Below, one piece after another: positions 20,212-31,699 of a stretch of DNA of 64,000 nt. Position numbers and translations under genes: made by a program. The notes below the pieces were generated by a model. That model had not been told where the DNA came from. It worked only from the letters and a program-made list of their open reading frames with translations, and did not search any database. Within the stretch, counting starts at the first letter, position 1. Each line of letters opens with the position of its first letter. The stretch comes from Ichthyophis bannanicus. Taxonomy: Eukaryota; Chordata; Amphibia; Gymnophiona; Ichthyophiidae. Location of the stretch: assembly GCA_033557465.1 (NCBI GenBank), contig CM066033.1, positions 17,733,080 to 17,797,079 of the forward strand, written 5' to 3'.

Positions 20212-22020
20212 CATCCACAAAGACAAAACCTGGAGCTGACTATGGTACAGATCACCATCTACTAGTATGCAAACACAATCTAAAGTTGAAAAAGGTCAAG
20301 CCACTTATGAAAGTAGCAAAATATGACCTTGAGAATATACCACTGGAACTTAAAGACTGCAAAATCGATTTGCTGCTTTAGATAACAAATGACAGAGCTC
20401 CAGAAGACTTATGGGAAGACATCAATAAGGCTGTGTTTGGAAGAAAGTGAGAAGTCTCTACAAAAGGTGAAAAAGCAAAAACGGTCAAAATGGATGACTG
20501 ATGAAACTCTGAAAATTGCCCAGAAACGAAGAGAAACAAAAGTCAAAGGAGAAAGAAAGGCAGTCACAGAATTCAGAGATCTTCAACGTGCAGAAAGACA
20601 AGACAAGTTGAAGTACTACAATGACACATGACAGGAAATAGAAGCAGAAACTATTAGAGGAAGAACAAGATCGGCTTTCCCATAGAAGTATTACAGCAAT
20701 CTGATACAGCTGTTACCATACTTACAAGGAAATTCGGAAGAAATATCATGGCCAACTGACTGGAAAAGATCTATGTTTATACCAACACTAAAGAAAGGTG
20801 ATTCAACTGACTGTAGAAATTATCGCACAATCGCTCTGATCCCACATGCCAGCCAGATTCTACTGAAGATTATTCAACAGAGACTACACCATTCCTGGAA
20901 GGAGAACTACCTGAAGTGCAAGTAGGTTTCAGGAAAGGGCGAGGAATGAGAGACATCATCATGGATGTAAGATGGATCCTTGAAAAGACTAAAGAATACC
21001 AAAAGGATATCTAAGTGTACTTTACAGCAAGGCATTTGACTGTGTAAACCATGAGAAACTCTGGGCCACATTAAGAAGCATGGGTGTACCAGAAAACCTG
21101 ATTGTTCTCTTGCGACAAGCTTTACATTGATCAAGAAGAAACAGTTCAAACGTAACAAGGAGAAACAGAATGATTTCAAATCAGCAAAGGTGTAAGGGGG
21201 CATACTTTCCCCCACCTGTTTAATTTATTTGCTGAACAAATCATCAGAGAAGCAAGATTGTATGAAAACAAGAGAGGTGTTTAAGATTGGTGGAAGACTC
21301 ATCAACAACCTTCACTATGCTGATGATACCACATTACTGGCTGAAAATGAAGACGATCTGAAACATTTTCTTCTCAAGATCAAGGAACAGTCTTAAAATG
21401 GGCCTGCACCTTAATGTAAAGAAGACAAAAATCATGAAATAATGAACAACTGTAACCTACTTGGATCAACTATCAATAGAGAAGCAACAAGCAGTCAAGA
21501 AATCTGACGACGCATTGCTCTTGGTAGAATGGCTATGAAGGACTTAGACAAAATTCTCAAGAGCAGAGATGTCTCTCTCCATACAAAAATTCAACTTGTT
21601 CAAGCCATGGCATTTTTAATAATGTCATATGGATTCGAAAGTTGGACAGTGAAAAAGACAAGACAGGAAGAAAATCGATGCCTTTGAATTATGGTGCTGG
21701 TCACAAATACTGTGTATACCATGGATTGCCCGAAGAACAAATCAATCAATATTAGAGATCAAATCTAAGCTTTCTTTAGAAGCTCAGATGACAAGACTTT
21801 GACTTTCATACTTTGGACATGTCATGCGAAGAGAGAGATCATTAGAGAAAGACATCATGCTTGGCATAGTAGAAGGTCAATGCAAAAAAGGAAGGCCAGC
21901 AATGAGATGGATCAATACAATAACAGCAGCTATGGGTGCCATTCTGTCAACAGTGTGCCGCCCGACTGAAGACCGAACACAGTTTAGAACAACTATCCAG
22001 AGGGTCGCCATGAGTCGACA
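20212..22020 (+). pseudogene. BovB reverse transcriptase region
   Basis: Traces in order: KPGADYGTDHHLLVCKHNLK (20229, end of endonuclease), FIPTLKKGDSTDCRNYRTIALI (about 20775), VGFRKGRGMRDIIMDVRWIL (about 20925), LHYADDTTLLAENEDDL (21312, the YADD active site) and the C-terminal KDIMLGIVEGQCKKGRPAMRW (about 21850). The C-terminal motif (MLGK-IEGRRRRGRQRMRW in family members) is a BovB hallmark. Frames change several times. Confidence 0.75.
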
Positions 22021-22665
22021 CTTAACAATAACAACAACCGATAACCATAAGAACATAAGATATGCCATACTGGGTCAGACCAAGGTCCATCAAGCCCAGT
22101 ATCCTGTTTCCAACAGTAGCCAATCTAGGTCATACGTACCTAGCAGTTTCCCCAAAAGACACAGGTTCCGCAATGCTTGTACTGGGTCAAGCATTGATAT
22201 CCTGGGTCCCTTCTTAATAATGGTTTATGGACCTTTCCTCCAGGAACTTGTCCAAACCTTTTTTAAACCCAGCTACACTAACAGCCTTTACTACATCCTC
22301 CGGTAACAAATTCCAGAGTTTGATTACACATTGAGTGAAAAAATATTTTCTTTTATTAGTCTTAAATAGTTTACCCTGTAGTTTCATTGCATGTCCCCTA
22401 GTCTTTGTATATTCTGATAACGTAAACAATCGATCTACGTTTACCTGTTCTACTCCGTTCATGAATTTATAGACTTCTATCATATCTCCCCTCAGCCGTC
22501 TCTTTTCCAGGTTAAAGAGCCCTAACCTTTTTAGCCTTTCTTCATAGGAGTATCCTTCCATCCTCTTTACCATTTTGATGGCTCTTCTCTGAACCTTTTC
22601 TAATAACGCTATATCCTTTTTAAGATACGGCGACCAGAACTGCACACAATATTCAAGGTGCGGTC

Positions 22666-24208
22666 TGTAAAAGGGGTGCTTGTTGTGAAAGTTCCACAAT
22701 CTTGGCAAAGACAGGAATTTATATGACTTGCAAAGGATTGTGGGTGTTGTAGTTCATTCACACCAAAATCAGCCGTTCAACAAAAATAATGAATTGTAGT
22801 TGCTCGAGTGTAAGCAGAAAACAGATTTTATTTATGGGGAGTTATTCCCTCGCATAGATATGCTTGGTAACATCAATAGGATACTTTCTTCAGGAATTGT
22901 ATTCAGGAAAACAAAACAACTGTATAAGGCAACTGAAATACTTAGGCAACAACTCAATAAAGACCTTGATGGAACAGGAAAGGTCTTTCTTCTAGCCCCT
23001 GCTAATAGCTTTCTTAGCAGTGCTTAAAATGAAAAACAAACCCAAAAAGAAAATGCTCTTTATCCAAAAAAACAACTTTCTTCCATTCACACAGTGAAGA
23101 AGTTTTCTTTCCAGAGCTCACGTGCACTTGTGCCTGGCTTAATCACAGGCACTTAACCAGCTGCAAACCCTTGCTGGTCCACTCTCCACGTGGCTCCAAC
23201 TTACCCTAAAGCTTTCTCTTAAAGAAACTTTTCTGAGTAGTTAAAAAAAACACAGTATAGTTCCTTTTGGTGATTGTTGCTTTACTGAGGATTACTTTAA
23301 AACAGCAGCTTAGACAGAGAGCAATCCATGCATTCTACCTGCTCATTTGATATTTCCCCTTGCTCCTGAAATATCATGGAATCATTTTCATACACTGGCT
23401 CAGAGGAATTCTTTAAATGATCACTATCAGGATAGCATTTGTTTCCCTGCTGTCTTCCTTGTGAAAAGCTAGGGAACAGATCAGAGTTCATACCTGAGAT
23501 CACGTTGCCATTAGGTTTCCTCTCTGGGTATTGTGGCCAGTAGGTAGCAAAGCTTCTGTGCCCAGCTCTCCAGTCAGAATCTCTGGACTTTAGGTCTCTT
23601 TTCCCATACCTCCTTAAATAGGTATTGGAGCTCCTTCTTTCTGTAGATGCAGCCATCTCCTTTACAGGTGCTCTCTGGGGGTTCCTGGCCGTATATCTCC
23701 AAGCCTCTGGTTTCTTCCAGTCCAATGAAGAATGCTTGCCTCTGGAATCTCTCCCAACACACGTACTGCTTTGGGCTCCTTTCTTAGACCTCCTGGACGT
23801 CTTGCTGTTCCTCCTTCTGTGTTCTCTCTGCTGTTGCTGTTGCCGTCCTCTCTCTTGCCGTTGCCAGCCTTGCTGTAGCTCTCCTTTCTGTCCGTTTGAA
23901 GAATTTCTCCTAGTTTGAAAGTGCCTAAATGGACACTCCACCCTAGCACAGTCCAGGTGTTCTGAATCAAGCCCTGCCTTAGGAGATGGGTGATTAGGGA
24001 TTACCGCATAGCTTCCTTGATGAGGCACACGTTTCCCCACTTCAGCTCTCGTAGAGGCTTTCTGAATACTAGTGCATTCTGGGTCTGGTAGTCTTTTAGA
24101 TAAACACTCTGTTTTAGTGCTTCTACCAGCCAGCACAGGTTGCTTATTCAGAGCCAATTCACCTCTTGTATTATTTTTCCCTGAACTATGATAAGCTTCC
24201 TTATCACA
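22666..24208 (-). repeat. Solo LTR, copy 2 (1,543 bp) inserted in CR1
   Basis: TG..CA ends (TGTAAAAGG to TTATCACA) flanked by a 4-bp duplication GGTC (22662-22665, 24209-24212). The CR1 reads GTGCGGTCTCACC without interruption if the insert is removed. It is homologous over its length to the LTR at 510-2046. No internal region is present, so it is a solo LTR left by recombination between two LTRs. On the minus strand an AATAAA lies near 22827-22832, about 160 bp from the 3' edge. A 4-bp duplication and TG..CA ends fit Gypsy-type or retrovirus-like elements. Confidence 0.9.
23297..24157 (-). CDS. LTR-embedded ORF, intact copy (286 aa), unknown function
   Basis: It starts 51 bases inside the LTR and occupies its first 912 bases, where U3 would be. 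The protein is hydrophilic and strongly basic in the middle: QQQQREHRRRNSKTSRRSKK, then DWKKPEAW, RYGKRDLKSRD, DWRAGHRSFATYWP, SGMNSDL. It has an acidic C-terminal third (ENDSMIFQEQGEISNEQ). No domain recognised. The frame is shared with LTR copy 1 even though the two have diverged substantially, which argues that a protein was once maintained. Possible roles are an accessory regulator encoded in U3 (as known for some retroviral LTR ORFs) or a captured host exon. Neither is shown. Confidence 0.5.
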   Translation of the reverse strand: MALNKQPVLAGRSTKTECLSKRLPDPECTSIQKASTRAEVGKRVPHQGSYAVIPNHPSPKAGLDSEHLDCARVECPFRHFQTRRNSSNGQKGELQQGWQRQERGRQQQQQREHRRRNSKTSRRSKKGAQSSTCVGRDSRGKHSSLDWKKPEAWRYTARNPQRAPVKEMAASTERRSSNTYLRRYGKRDLKSRDSDWRAGHRSFATYWPQYPERKPNGNVISGMNSDLFPSFSQGRQQGNKCYPDSDHLKNSSEPVYENDSMIFQEQGEISNEQVECMDCSLSKLLF

Positions 24209-24987
24209 GGTCTCACCATGGAACGGTATAGAGGAATTATAATATCTTTTGTTTTATTTTCCATTCCTTTCCTTATGATACCTAGCATTCTATTTGCTCT
24301 CTTGGCTGCCGCTGCACACTGGGCCGAGGGTTTTAACATGTTATCCACAATGATGCCTAAATCTTTTTCCTGGGTGGTGGTTCCTAATGTGGAACCTTGC
24401 ATCATGTAACCATAGTTTGGGTTGTTCTTCCCTAGGTGCATAACTTTGCACTTGTCCACATTAAATTTCATCTGCCATTTTGATGCCCAGTCTTCCAATT
24501 TATCAAGATCCTCTTGCAATTTTCCACAATCCTCTTGGGTTTTAACAACTTTAAATAGTTTTGTGTCATCTGCAAATTTGATAACCTCACTCATTATTCC
24601 ACTTTCCAGGTCATTTATGAATATGTCAAAAAGCAGCGGACCCAGCACAGATCTCTGGGGTACACCACTAATCACCTTTCTCCATTGGGAAAATTGGCCT
24701 TTTAGCCCAACCCTCTGCTTTCTATCTTTTAACCAGTTCCTGATCCACTGTAGTATAGTGCCTCCTATCCCATGACTCTTTAGTTTTGCCAAAAGTCTCT
24801 GATGAGGGACCTTGTCAAAGGCTTTCTGAAAGTCCAGATACACTATATCGACCGACTCACCTTTGTCCACCTGTTTATTCACACTTTCAAAAAAACATAA
24901 CAGATTAGTAAGACAAGATCTTCCTTGTCTAAAGCCATGTTGGTTGTCTCCCATTAGGCCATGACTATGTACATGCTGAGTAATTTT

Positions 24988-25144
24988 ATTCTTTCTTTCT
25001 TTCTTTCTTTATTTACATTCTCTTATATACCGCGCTATTCTGCATCAGTGCGGTTTACATTGAACAAACTGAAATTACATTGAACAGGGCATTATAACTT
25101 GGAGATAACTATTTTACAGGGAACATGGGCTATGGAGGGTTAAG
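24988..25144 (-). mobile_element. 5'-truncated SINE tail in CR1
   Basis: Matches 17014-17160 (TTATTTACATTCTCTTATAT to GGGCTATGGAGGGTTAA) with few differences, preceded by a (TTTC)n tract in place of the ATTT tail. The tRNA head is missing. The CR1 reads GAGTAATTTTA, then TTTATGATGG, across the insert. Confidence 0.85.
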
Positions 25145-25604
25145 TTTATGATGGTTTCTACCATTTTTCCTGGTACTGACGTGAGGCTCACTGGTCTGTA
25201 GTTTCCCGGATCACCCCTGGAACCCTTTTTAAAAATTGGTGTTACATTGGCGATCCTCCAATCTTCAGGTATTAGAGATGATTTTAATGATAGTTCACAG
25301 GTTACTAATAGCAGGTCTGCATTCTCATATTTTAGTTCTTTCAACACCCTTGGATGTATACCATCCGGCCCAGGTGATTTGCTACTCTTCAGTTTATCTA
25401 AGGGGTATGTTTACTATACCCTCTTAACGTGCGTGCCGCGGTAGTCTGCAGGATGCCATAAAAGGAGTGGGCGGTCCGGTCAAAAATTAGCAAAACAGGA
25501 TTAGCACGCGCTGCACTGTGCGCTCTTGTGCGCCGAGCACATTAGCGCACGAGGAACGCGCGCAGGAAGCATAAGCAGGCGCGCTAATGTGCAAACAGAG
25601 GAAC

Positions 25605-25676
25605 AGGGCTGCAGTACAATGGTAAAGACACTGACAGATGGTGCAGGGGACATGGGTTCAATCCCCCACTGTGCCC
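25605..25676 (+). promoter_or_regulatory. tRNA-like module in H1 (1)
   Basis: B box GGTTCAATCCC (25655-25665) is perfect; the A box at 25612-25622 has one mismatch. Counterpart of the minus-strand modules near 40130 in H2. Confidence 0.6.
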
Positions 25677-25999
25677 AATGAAGAAGGCTGGCTGAGGCAT
25701 TACCATTTATGTGTAATATTGCATTATGAGGCTTTTTAATGTTATTTTAATTACTGCTGCTAGCAAACGCACTCTCAAAGCACTGTAACATAAGGTGCTG
25801 CATAAGGCACCCCAGAGGGCACATTTTAAAGTGCACTGTCCGCCACGGCACCCTACAATGTTGCTGAAAGGGTGGCCTATAGGGCGCCATATAGGGTGCC
25901 CTATGAGGCACAGCAAGGTCATAGCACTGTTTTTGATGGCAGCACTGTGCATTTAAACGCATGGAAATCTTAAGTAGGTGCGCTGAAATGCAAGGAGGA

Positions 26000-26072
26000 A
26001 CAGCAGTGTAGCACAATGGTTAAGGCACTGACTGATGATACAGGGGTCATGAGATCGATCCCCAGTGTGCCC
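26000..26072 (+). promoter_or_regulatory. tRNA-like module in H1 (2)
   Basis: Perfect A box TAGCACAATGG (26009-26019); the B-box position reads AGATCGATCCC with two mismatches. It is a second copy of the preceding module, about 395 bp away and in the same orientation. Confidence 0.55.
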
Positions 26073-26237
26073 AATGCGTAAGGCTGGCTGAGTCATCAGC
26101 TTTGACATGTAAGTATTGTTTCCTGAGGCATTTTATTTGTATTTTAATTATTGCTGCCAGCAAACACACCCTCACGTGCCGTAACCTAAGGTGCCGCATA
26201 AGGCACCCTATAAGGCACTCCATAGGGCACCTTATAC

Positions 26238-26777
26238 CATAGGTGTCAAACCTGTCCTGGAGGGCCACAATCCTGCCAGGTTTTGGGATAGCCCTAATGA
26301 ATATGCATGAGATATATATGCATTAGAGATAGCCTGCCAACCTGACTGGTTTGTGGCCCTCCAGGACTGGATTTGGAGACCCCTGCTTTACACCTCTGTC
26401 ATTTAAGATGGTGAGTGGGCAAGGTACAGATGTCCTAGACATAAAAAGGGTAGCTAGAATGTGTCACATTCATCCTCGATTCTCACCACCACCAAAAAGA
26501 TGTCTAATGGACAATATTTTGGTGGTGGTGAGAAGTGAGGAGGAATGTGACAAATTCTATCTAACCTTTTTGATGTCTTGGACATCTGCACCTTGCCCAC
26601 TCACAATCTTAAATGACAGAGGTGTAAAGCAGGGGTCTCCAAATCCAGTCCTGGAGGGCCACAAACCAGTCAGGTTGGCAGGCTATCTCTAATGCATATA
26701 TATCTCATGCATATTCATTAGGGCTATCCCAAAACCTGGCAGGATTGTGGCCCTCCAGGACAGGTTTGACACCTATG
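26238..26777. mobile_element. 540-bp palindromic hAT-like foldback, copy 1
   Basis: The ends CATAGGTGTCAAACC / GGTTTGACACCTATG are flanked by a perfect 8-bp duplication CCTTATAC (26230-26237, 26778-26785), a hAT signature. The whole element is a near-perfect inverted repeat centred near 26508. Each arm also contains a 150-bp inner inverted segment bounded by CCTGGAGGGCCACAA and TTGTGGCCCTCCAGG. A 113-codon frame across it is a by-product of the palindrome. It is nearly identical to 37772-38311, which lies in the opposite orientation. Confidence 0.85.
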
Positions 26778-26971
26778 CCTTATACGGACTGGCACCCAAT
26801 CAGTCGCTCCATAGCATACTGTATAGTGCAACTTATATGGATGGTAACCATAAGGTGCCCTATAAAGCGCCCTCTGAGGCACCTTATGGGTACAGTACGC
26901 TGAGGGTGTTATTGCTGGCAGCACTAATGTACTTTAAAAATAGATAATGCTTTGGACAGCCCTATCAAATA

Positions 26972-27045
26972 ACCCCACTGTGGGTTTGAACCCATGACCT
27001 CTGGCTCCACTGGTAGTGAAGTAACCAGTGGGCTACAGCTCTATA
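26972..27045 (-). promoter_or_regulatory. tRNA-like module in H1 (3)
   Basis: Minus strand: A box TAGCCCACTGG (27025-27035, one mismatch) and perfect B box GGTTCAAACCC (26982-26992). Homologous to 39473-39545 in H2 and 44264-44336 in H3. Confidence 0.6.
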
Positions 27046-28956
27046 GCTGCTAGCAGGCCCCTGGCTGGCTGCAGAAGGACTGCAAGTCACCACACAAACA
27101 GTCTGCTGTGGTCACCAGGATAGGGTTAACCCACCCATACCCATGATGCACTGCACATGCAAATCAGCAGTCTACAGATGATCACAAGATGGGGTATGCA
27201 CCCTCATAGCACCTCGGCCTGGTAGGGGAAACTGTGACTGTGTGTGGTACTGGCACAGAGTAGCTACACACCGTCACATTGTGCAGGTACTGCACTCACC
27301 CTGAGGGTGAGGTGGGGTGCCCAGCACCAGGTCCACAGCAGAGATAGGCCATGCTGCAGGTCCCCAGCAGTGCTAATGTGTGAGATAGGTAGTGTCTGTA
27401 GACACACCTTGGATATATCTGTTTGTCTCAGTCAGGTGTAGCCCCTATGGACCCCTAGGAGGTTTATGTACCACCACCCTCCTCCAGGGCTGAGGGTGGT
27501 AAACAGGGTCTTCCACAAACAGATCCACATTCTACCTCCCTACAATGGTGGCAGTAGAGGGGACCATCAACACCAGTCCTGCTGGGGAACAGACACCCTA
27601 CAGGGCAGTCAATGCAGCTCTGTACACATCCATAACGCAATAGCAGACAGACATTAGGCCTGGATATGCTAAGCTGCACTCCACCACTATCTGATATTCT
27701 CCTGCAGCAAGCCTTCAGCCGCTGCACCCTGCAAGGCGCTCCATCAGGACACATACCAGCTGCAGACAGTCTGCTAGCTAGTCCATAGTGCATGTTCCTG
27801 GTGGAAATGCGTGCACCCAGAACTGGGATGTCAGCATACACACCAAGCAGATAAGTCAGTGACTGGGCCCCAAAAGGAAACCCATAAATATCACATGAGA
27901 AAAATACTATATAGCACTATGGGGGTGCCTAGCCATGCTGTGGTCACTGCACAGTCAGGGTGAGCGCGATCTCCCAGCAGGACATGCTGTGGCCACCCTG
28001 TCTGTGCAGGTGGTGGCCGGGCACTACAATGTCCCAGCCAGTGCCCTATGCCCTGTGCAGATGTATCCTGGCTAGGCCACCCTGTCTGGGCTATACCCAT
28101 GGTACCTTGCTCCTCATTATGCACATTGGCAGGCCAATACTGGCAACAGTGCTGACAGTGTGGGCTGTGGAAGGTGTTTGCAGCCACCACACACTGGATA
28201 GACAGACACACATTCCCACACCTATGCCAACATTGTGCTACTCTAGAGGAGTTTAGCAGCGCTGGACACCACACCAGTCCTGGGCACAGTGCAGGCATGG
28301 ATATGGTACACAATACTGTTGGGGGTCACTCCCCAGGGTGGTAAACACTGTCAGAGACCAGACCTGAAGCACACTCCACAGACAGCAGAAAGGTTGCTAT
28401 GATGGAGCTCAATCAGCAAACTGTGCGTAACGTAGGAATTGGTATCTGCCAGTAATCATAGCAACCGTTTGATAGCTGTGTACCGTATTCCCAGGTGTAG
28501 GGTGGCATTGCTAAGGTATGCAAGTGCTAGTATTGGGAGATGCACACAGGGCCCATTGTCCTGCCTCTCCAGGAGGCATTGGCTAATGGAGCCTGTGGGT
28601 GTGGGTGTGGGTGTGTCTGCCCCTGTTGGCTGCTGCTTTATGGTGTGCCAAACACTGTTCGGGTTTTCATGCTGTCCCTCATGAATGTGCATGAAATACA
28701 TCTGCATACCATGGGGGTGGTGCATAGATATGCAGCACAGGCATCTTTATTAGAGGCAGCATGGAACCTGAATGGTGTTTGGCCCTCCAGGATTGAATTT
28801 GGGGGACTCTGCTCTAGGTAATGCGCATGTTTCTGGTGTCTGTGCTCAGTGGGGTAAAATATAGGCGTTTGAACCATACGTATGTTCTCTGCAATAAAGG
28901 TTTGTCCCTACTATCATGGTTTGGTAGCGGGTAAAATATGGGGACTGGATTGGCAG

Positions 28957-29030
28957 AAGCCCCAGCTGGGACTTGAACTTGTGACCTTCTGCTCCTGAAC
29001 ACACTGGCTGTGTTCACTGCACCACAGTGC
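28957..29030 (-). promoter_or_regulatory. tRNA-like module in H1 (4)
   Basis: Minus strand: A-box-like TGGTGCAGTGA (29014-29024) and B-box-like AGTTCAAGTCC (28969-28979), one mismatch each. Homologous to 36953-37030 in H2 and 42248-42325 in H3. Confidence 0.5.
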
Positions 29031-31699
29031 AGTCTCTGGAGATACCATGGTTGTTTGTCAGACAGAGCCTGTCTGTTGCAGTGCATGGCACCCACCTACA
29101 CAGGGCTACGCCATGGTCAGCTCTGGGCAGCTGCCACTGCCCCCCTCCACCACCAGTACCCCTCTGCCATTATGCTGACATGCCCTTCTGCTGGTGGTGC
29201 TGGTGGTGTGCAGTCTCAAGCCATCCAGTGTGCAGGTAGGTGGCTGCCTATGGTGCGTGTTCTGGGGTAGGGGTGCCTGCATAGGCGTCCACGCTTCCCC
29301 ACAACACCGCCTACCAATGTTCTGTGCCCTTGGGGGTACCTGCTGGGTACTCTCCCCTGTGACACTGTGATAAACACTCTCGTGCCCATGTTGGGCCCTC
29401 ATCAGTTGCTGTCTGGCTGCTGTTCAGTTTCGGCATTCCTAAGTGCCATCTAGGCATCTGCCTAGTCCGCACTGTGCCCCAGCTGCACCACAGCATGTGC
29501 CGCCTGCAGCCCTCTGTATCCCCTTTCCCAGCATCTGTCCAGTTGCCCATTCCGACATGCCCGCCCTGCTGTTGTGGAACATGTGCATGCCATAGGTAAC
29601 CTGTCCAATGGAGAGGGAAACCCTGATCAGTGCTATTTCACTGTGGGATCATTCACCTTGTATGGGGACGGAGCGTAGACCCTTCCAAAATTCATATTTA
29701 TTTTTTGGGGCTTTCTTGGGAGTGTTTTTTGATGTTTCCCATTACTATCACTATTGCCCAGCTTGATTATAATTTTTTTTTATTTTGTTGGGGTCCTTTT
29801 CAATGTTTATTTGTACTTTTGTTCTGTGCACATGTATCACACATCACTTTTTTGTAGGTTTCCCTGGTTTTGCTGTACATTGCTGACAGAAATGGTTTTT
29901 CTTCCCTTTAAATCGGCTCTAACGCGAGGTTTTCACTCGCGTTATTTTTAGCCTCAAATTTCACCTCGCTAGTGTGCGGGGAGCCTCTCCCCTCCCACTC
30001 TCCACCCATTGACCTCTTCTCTCCGCCCCTGGGGAGCCTTCCTCCGCCCTCCGGGAGCCGTGCGCGTGAGCGCGCACTGAAGCGCATTTTTGCCCCATAA
30101 AGCATCATTAGCGTGCGCTAAGGTACCTTAGCGCGCGCTCATGCGCGTCGCGCACGTTAAGAAGGTTAGTAAACATACCCCTAATAGCTGTAATACATCT
30201 TCCCGATGTATCGATATTTCCTTCAATTTTTCCGCACCTTTAAATACCACTTCAGTCATGGGTAACATCCCTACATCTTCCTCAGTAAAGACCGAAGGAA
30301 AGAATTCATTCAGTCTCTCCGCTATCGCCTTGTCGCCTCTTAGTGCCCCTTTAACTCCTCTATCATCTAATGGACCAACTGACTCTCTCACAGTTTTTTT
30401 TGCTACGAATGTACTTGAAAAAATCTTTATTTCTGCGTTTTTGCTTCCGCAGCAAGCTTCTTCTCAAATTCTCCCTTTGCGTGCTTTATCAATGCCTTGC
30501 ATTTGACCTGCCAGTGCTTGTGCTGTTTCCAGGTTTCGTCGTTTGGCTCTTTTTTCCATTTCCTGAAAGATGCTTTTTTGGCAACAACAGCCTCTCTGAC
30601 CTCAACTTTAAACCATGCTGGCAGTTTTTTGGACTTCCTTCCACTTTTTTAAGCGTGGAATACAGCTGGTCTGGGCTTCCAAGATAGTATTTTTCAACAA
30701 AACCCAAGCTTGATGTAAGTCTTTAACCTTTGCAACTGCTCCTTTTAGTTTTTTCTTAACTATTTTCCTCATTTTATCATAGTCTCCCTTTCAAAAGTTA
30801 AAAGGTAGTATTGTGGATTTCCTTACTATCCCTCCTCCACTAATTAAATCAAAGGTGATCATGCTATGATCACTATAGCCAAGTGGCCCCAACACCCTTA
30901 TCTCTTGCACTAGATCTGGTGTTCCACTAAGGACTAGGTCTAATATGGCTTCCCCTCTGGTTGGTTCATGAACCAGCTGCTCCAAGAAGCAGTCATTTAT
31001 GTCATCTAGGAACTTTATCTCCCTAGCATGTCCTGCCGTGACACTGACCCAGTCGATACCGAGGTAATTGAAATCACCCATTATTATTACTGCGCTGTAA
31101 CGTTTGTTAGCGTCCTTGATTTCTTTGAGCATTTCATCATCCATTTGTTCATTCTGGCCAGGCAGTCGATAGTACACCCCCACTGCCATCGCCTTCCCCT
31201 TTTTACATGGAATTTTAATCCATAGAGATTTTACAGCAAATTTAGTTTCCTGCAAACCTTTAATCCTTTCTGACTCAATGCCCTCTCTAACATAGAGTGC
31301 AACCCTCCACCAATTTGATCAGCTCTATCATTATGATATAGTTTGTACCCAGGTATCATAGTGTCCCACTGGTTGTCCTCCTTCCACCATGTCTCTGATA
31401 TTCCAATCATATCTAACCTCTCATTTAGTGCTATATATTCTAACTCTCCCATCTTATTTTTTAGACTTCTGGCATTTGCATACAAGCATTTTAGAGACTG
31501 TATTTTATTCATATTAATTTGGCTATTGGTAGACATGGGCAATTTGGGATCTTTAAGCTCTGTCTGCTCCATACTCGAGAGCATTTGGTCTACTTTACTC
31601 TTTTTTGGAACCTCTCTGCTTTTGGTAGAATCCATCAAGGATACATTCTTCTGAACCATCTGCTCTTGGGCGACTGTTGGCTTTCCCCTATTATCTAGT

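Larger units (their letters stand above)
17306..22043 (+). mobile_element. RTE-BovB LINE, decayed and split by a hAT element
   Basis: The segments 17306-17959 and 20204-22043 read continuously across the hAT insertion. Coding traces match the BovB type of RTE LINE in the order endonuclease then RT then short C-terminus. The 3' end is a short AAC/AAT-rich tail (TTAACAATAACAACAACC), and the CR1 at 22045 abuts it. Many stops and indels show it is old. Confidence 0.75.
25402..30181 (-). mobile_element. Harbinger-like non-autonomous element H1 (4,780 bp)
   Basis: The ends are inverted repeats GGGGTATGTTTACTA / TTAGTAAACATACCCC, and TAA is duplicated on both sides (25399-25401, 30182-30184). The CR1 reads ATCTAATAG when the element is removed. 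A 3-bp TAA/TTA duplication with a G-rich terminal repeat is the signature of PIF/Harbinger transposons. No transposase, Myb-like or nuclease motif is found in 4.8 kb. It shares subterminal and internal blocks with H2 and H3 and lies in the opposite orientation to them. It contains four tRNA-like modules, palindromic GGCACC/TATA blocks (25790-26230) and a 540-bp foldback (26238-26777). Confidence 0.8.
22214..31659 (-). pseudogene. CR1 ORF2, split into four blocks by insertions
   Basis: Blocks on the minus strand: 31659-30185 (endonuclease, with LYANARSLKNKMGELEYIAL, IGISETWWKED, IIMGDFNYLGIDW and LGYSDHSMITFDL, then the linker to EDVLQLL); 25398-25145 and 24987-24213 (RT, with SPGPDGIHPRVLKEL, NVTPIFKKG, QHGFRQGRSC, VYLDFQKAFDKVPH and KFADDTKLF, ending at YRSMVRP); 22661-22214 ([13 protein letters not shown] to SINHY, the intact C-terminus). 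G-V-P-Q-R-S replaces the usual G-V-P-Q-G-S of the RT. Frameshifts occur near 31245 (endonuclease) and 30650 (poly-A run). Role as for CR1 ORF2: target-primed reverse transcription. Confidence 0.85.

Noticed and set aside
23625..23918. Leucine-rich 97-codon plus-strand frame opposite the LTR ORF
   Set aside because: It is the antisense of the Arg/Lys/Gln-rich region (CTC/CTG runs); the minus-strand frame is the one shared by both LTR copies.
26351..26692. 113-codon frame also present inverted at 37857-38198
   Set aside because: It spans the palindrome centre and is kept simply because the two foldbacks are nearly identical; no motif.
25402..30181. piggyBac or Kolobok assignment for H1-H3
   Set aside because: Those families duplicate TTAA; here the duplication is 3 bp (TAA or ATA), which fits PIF/Harbinger better.
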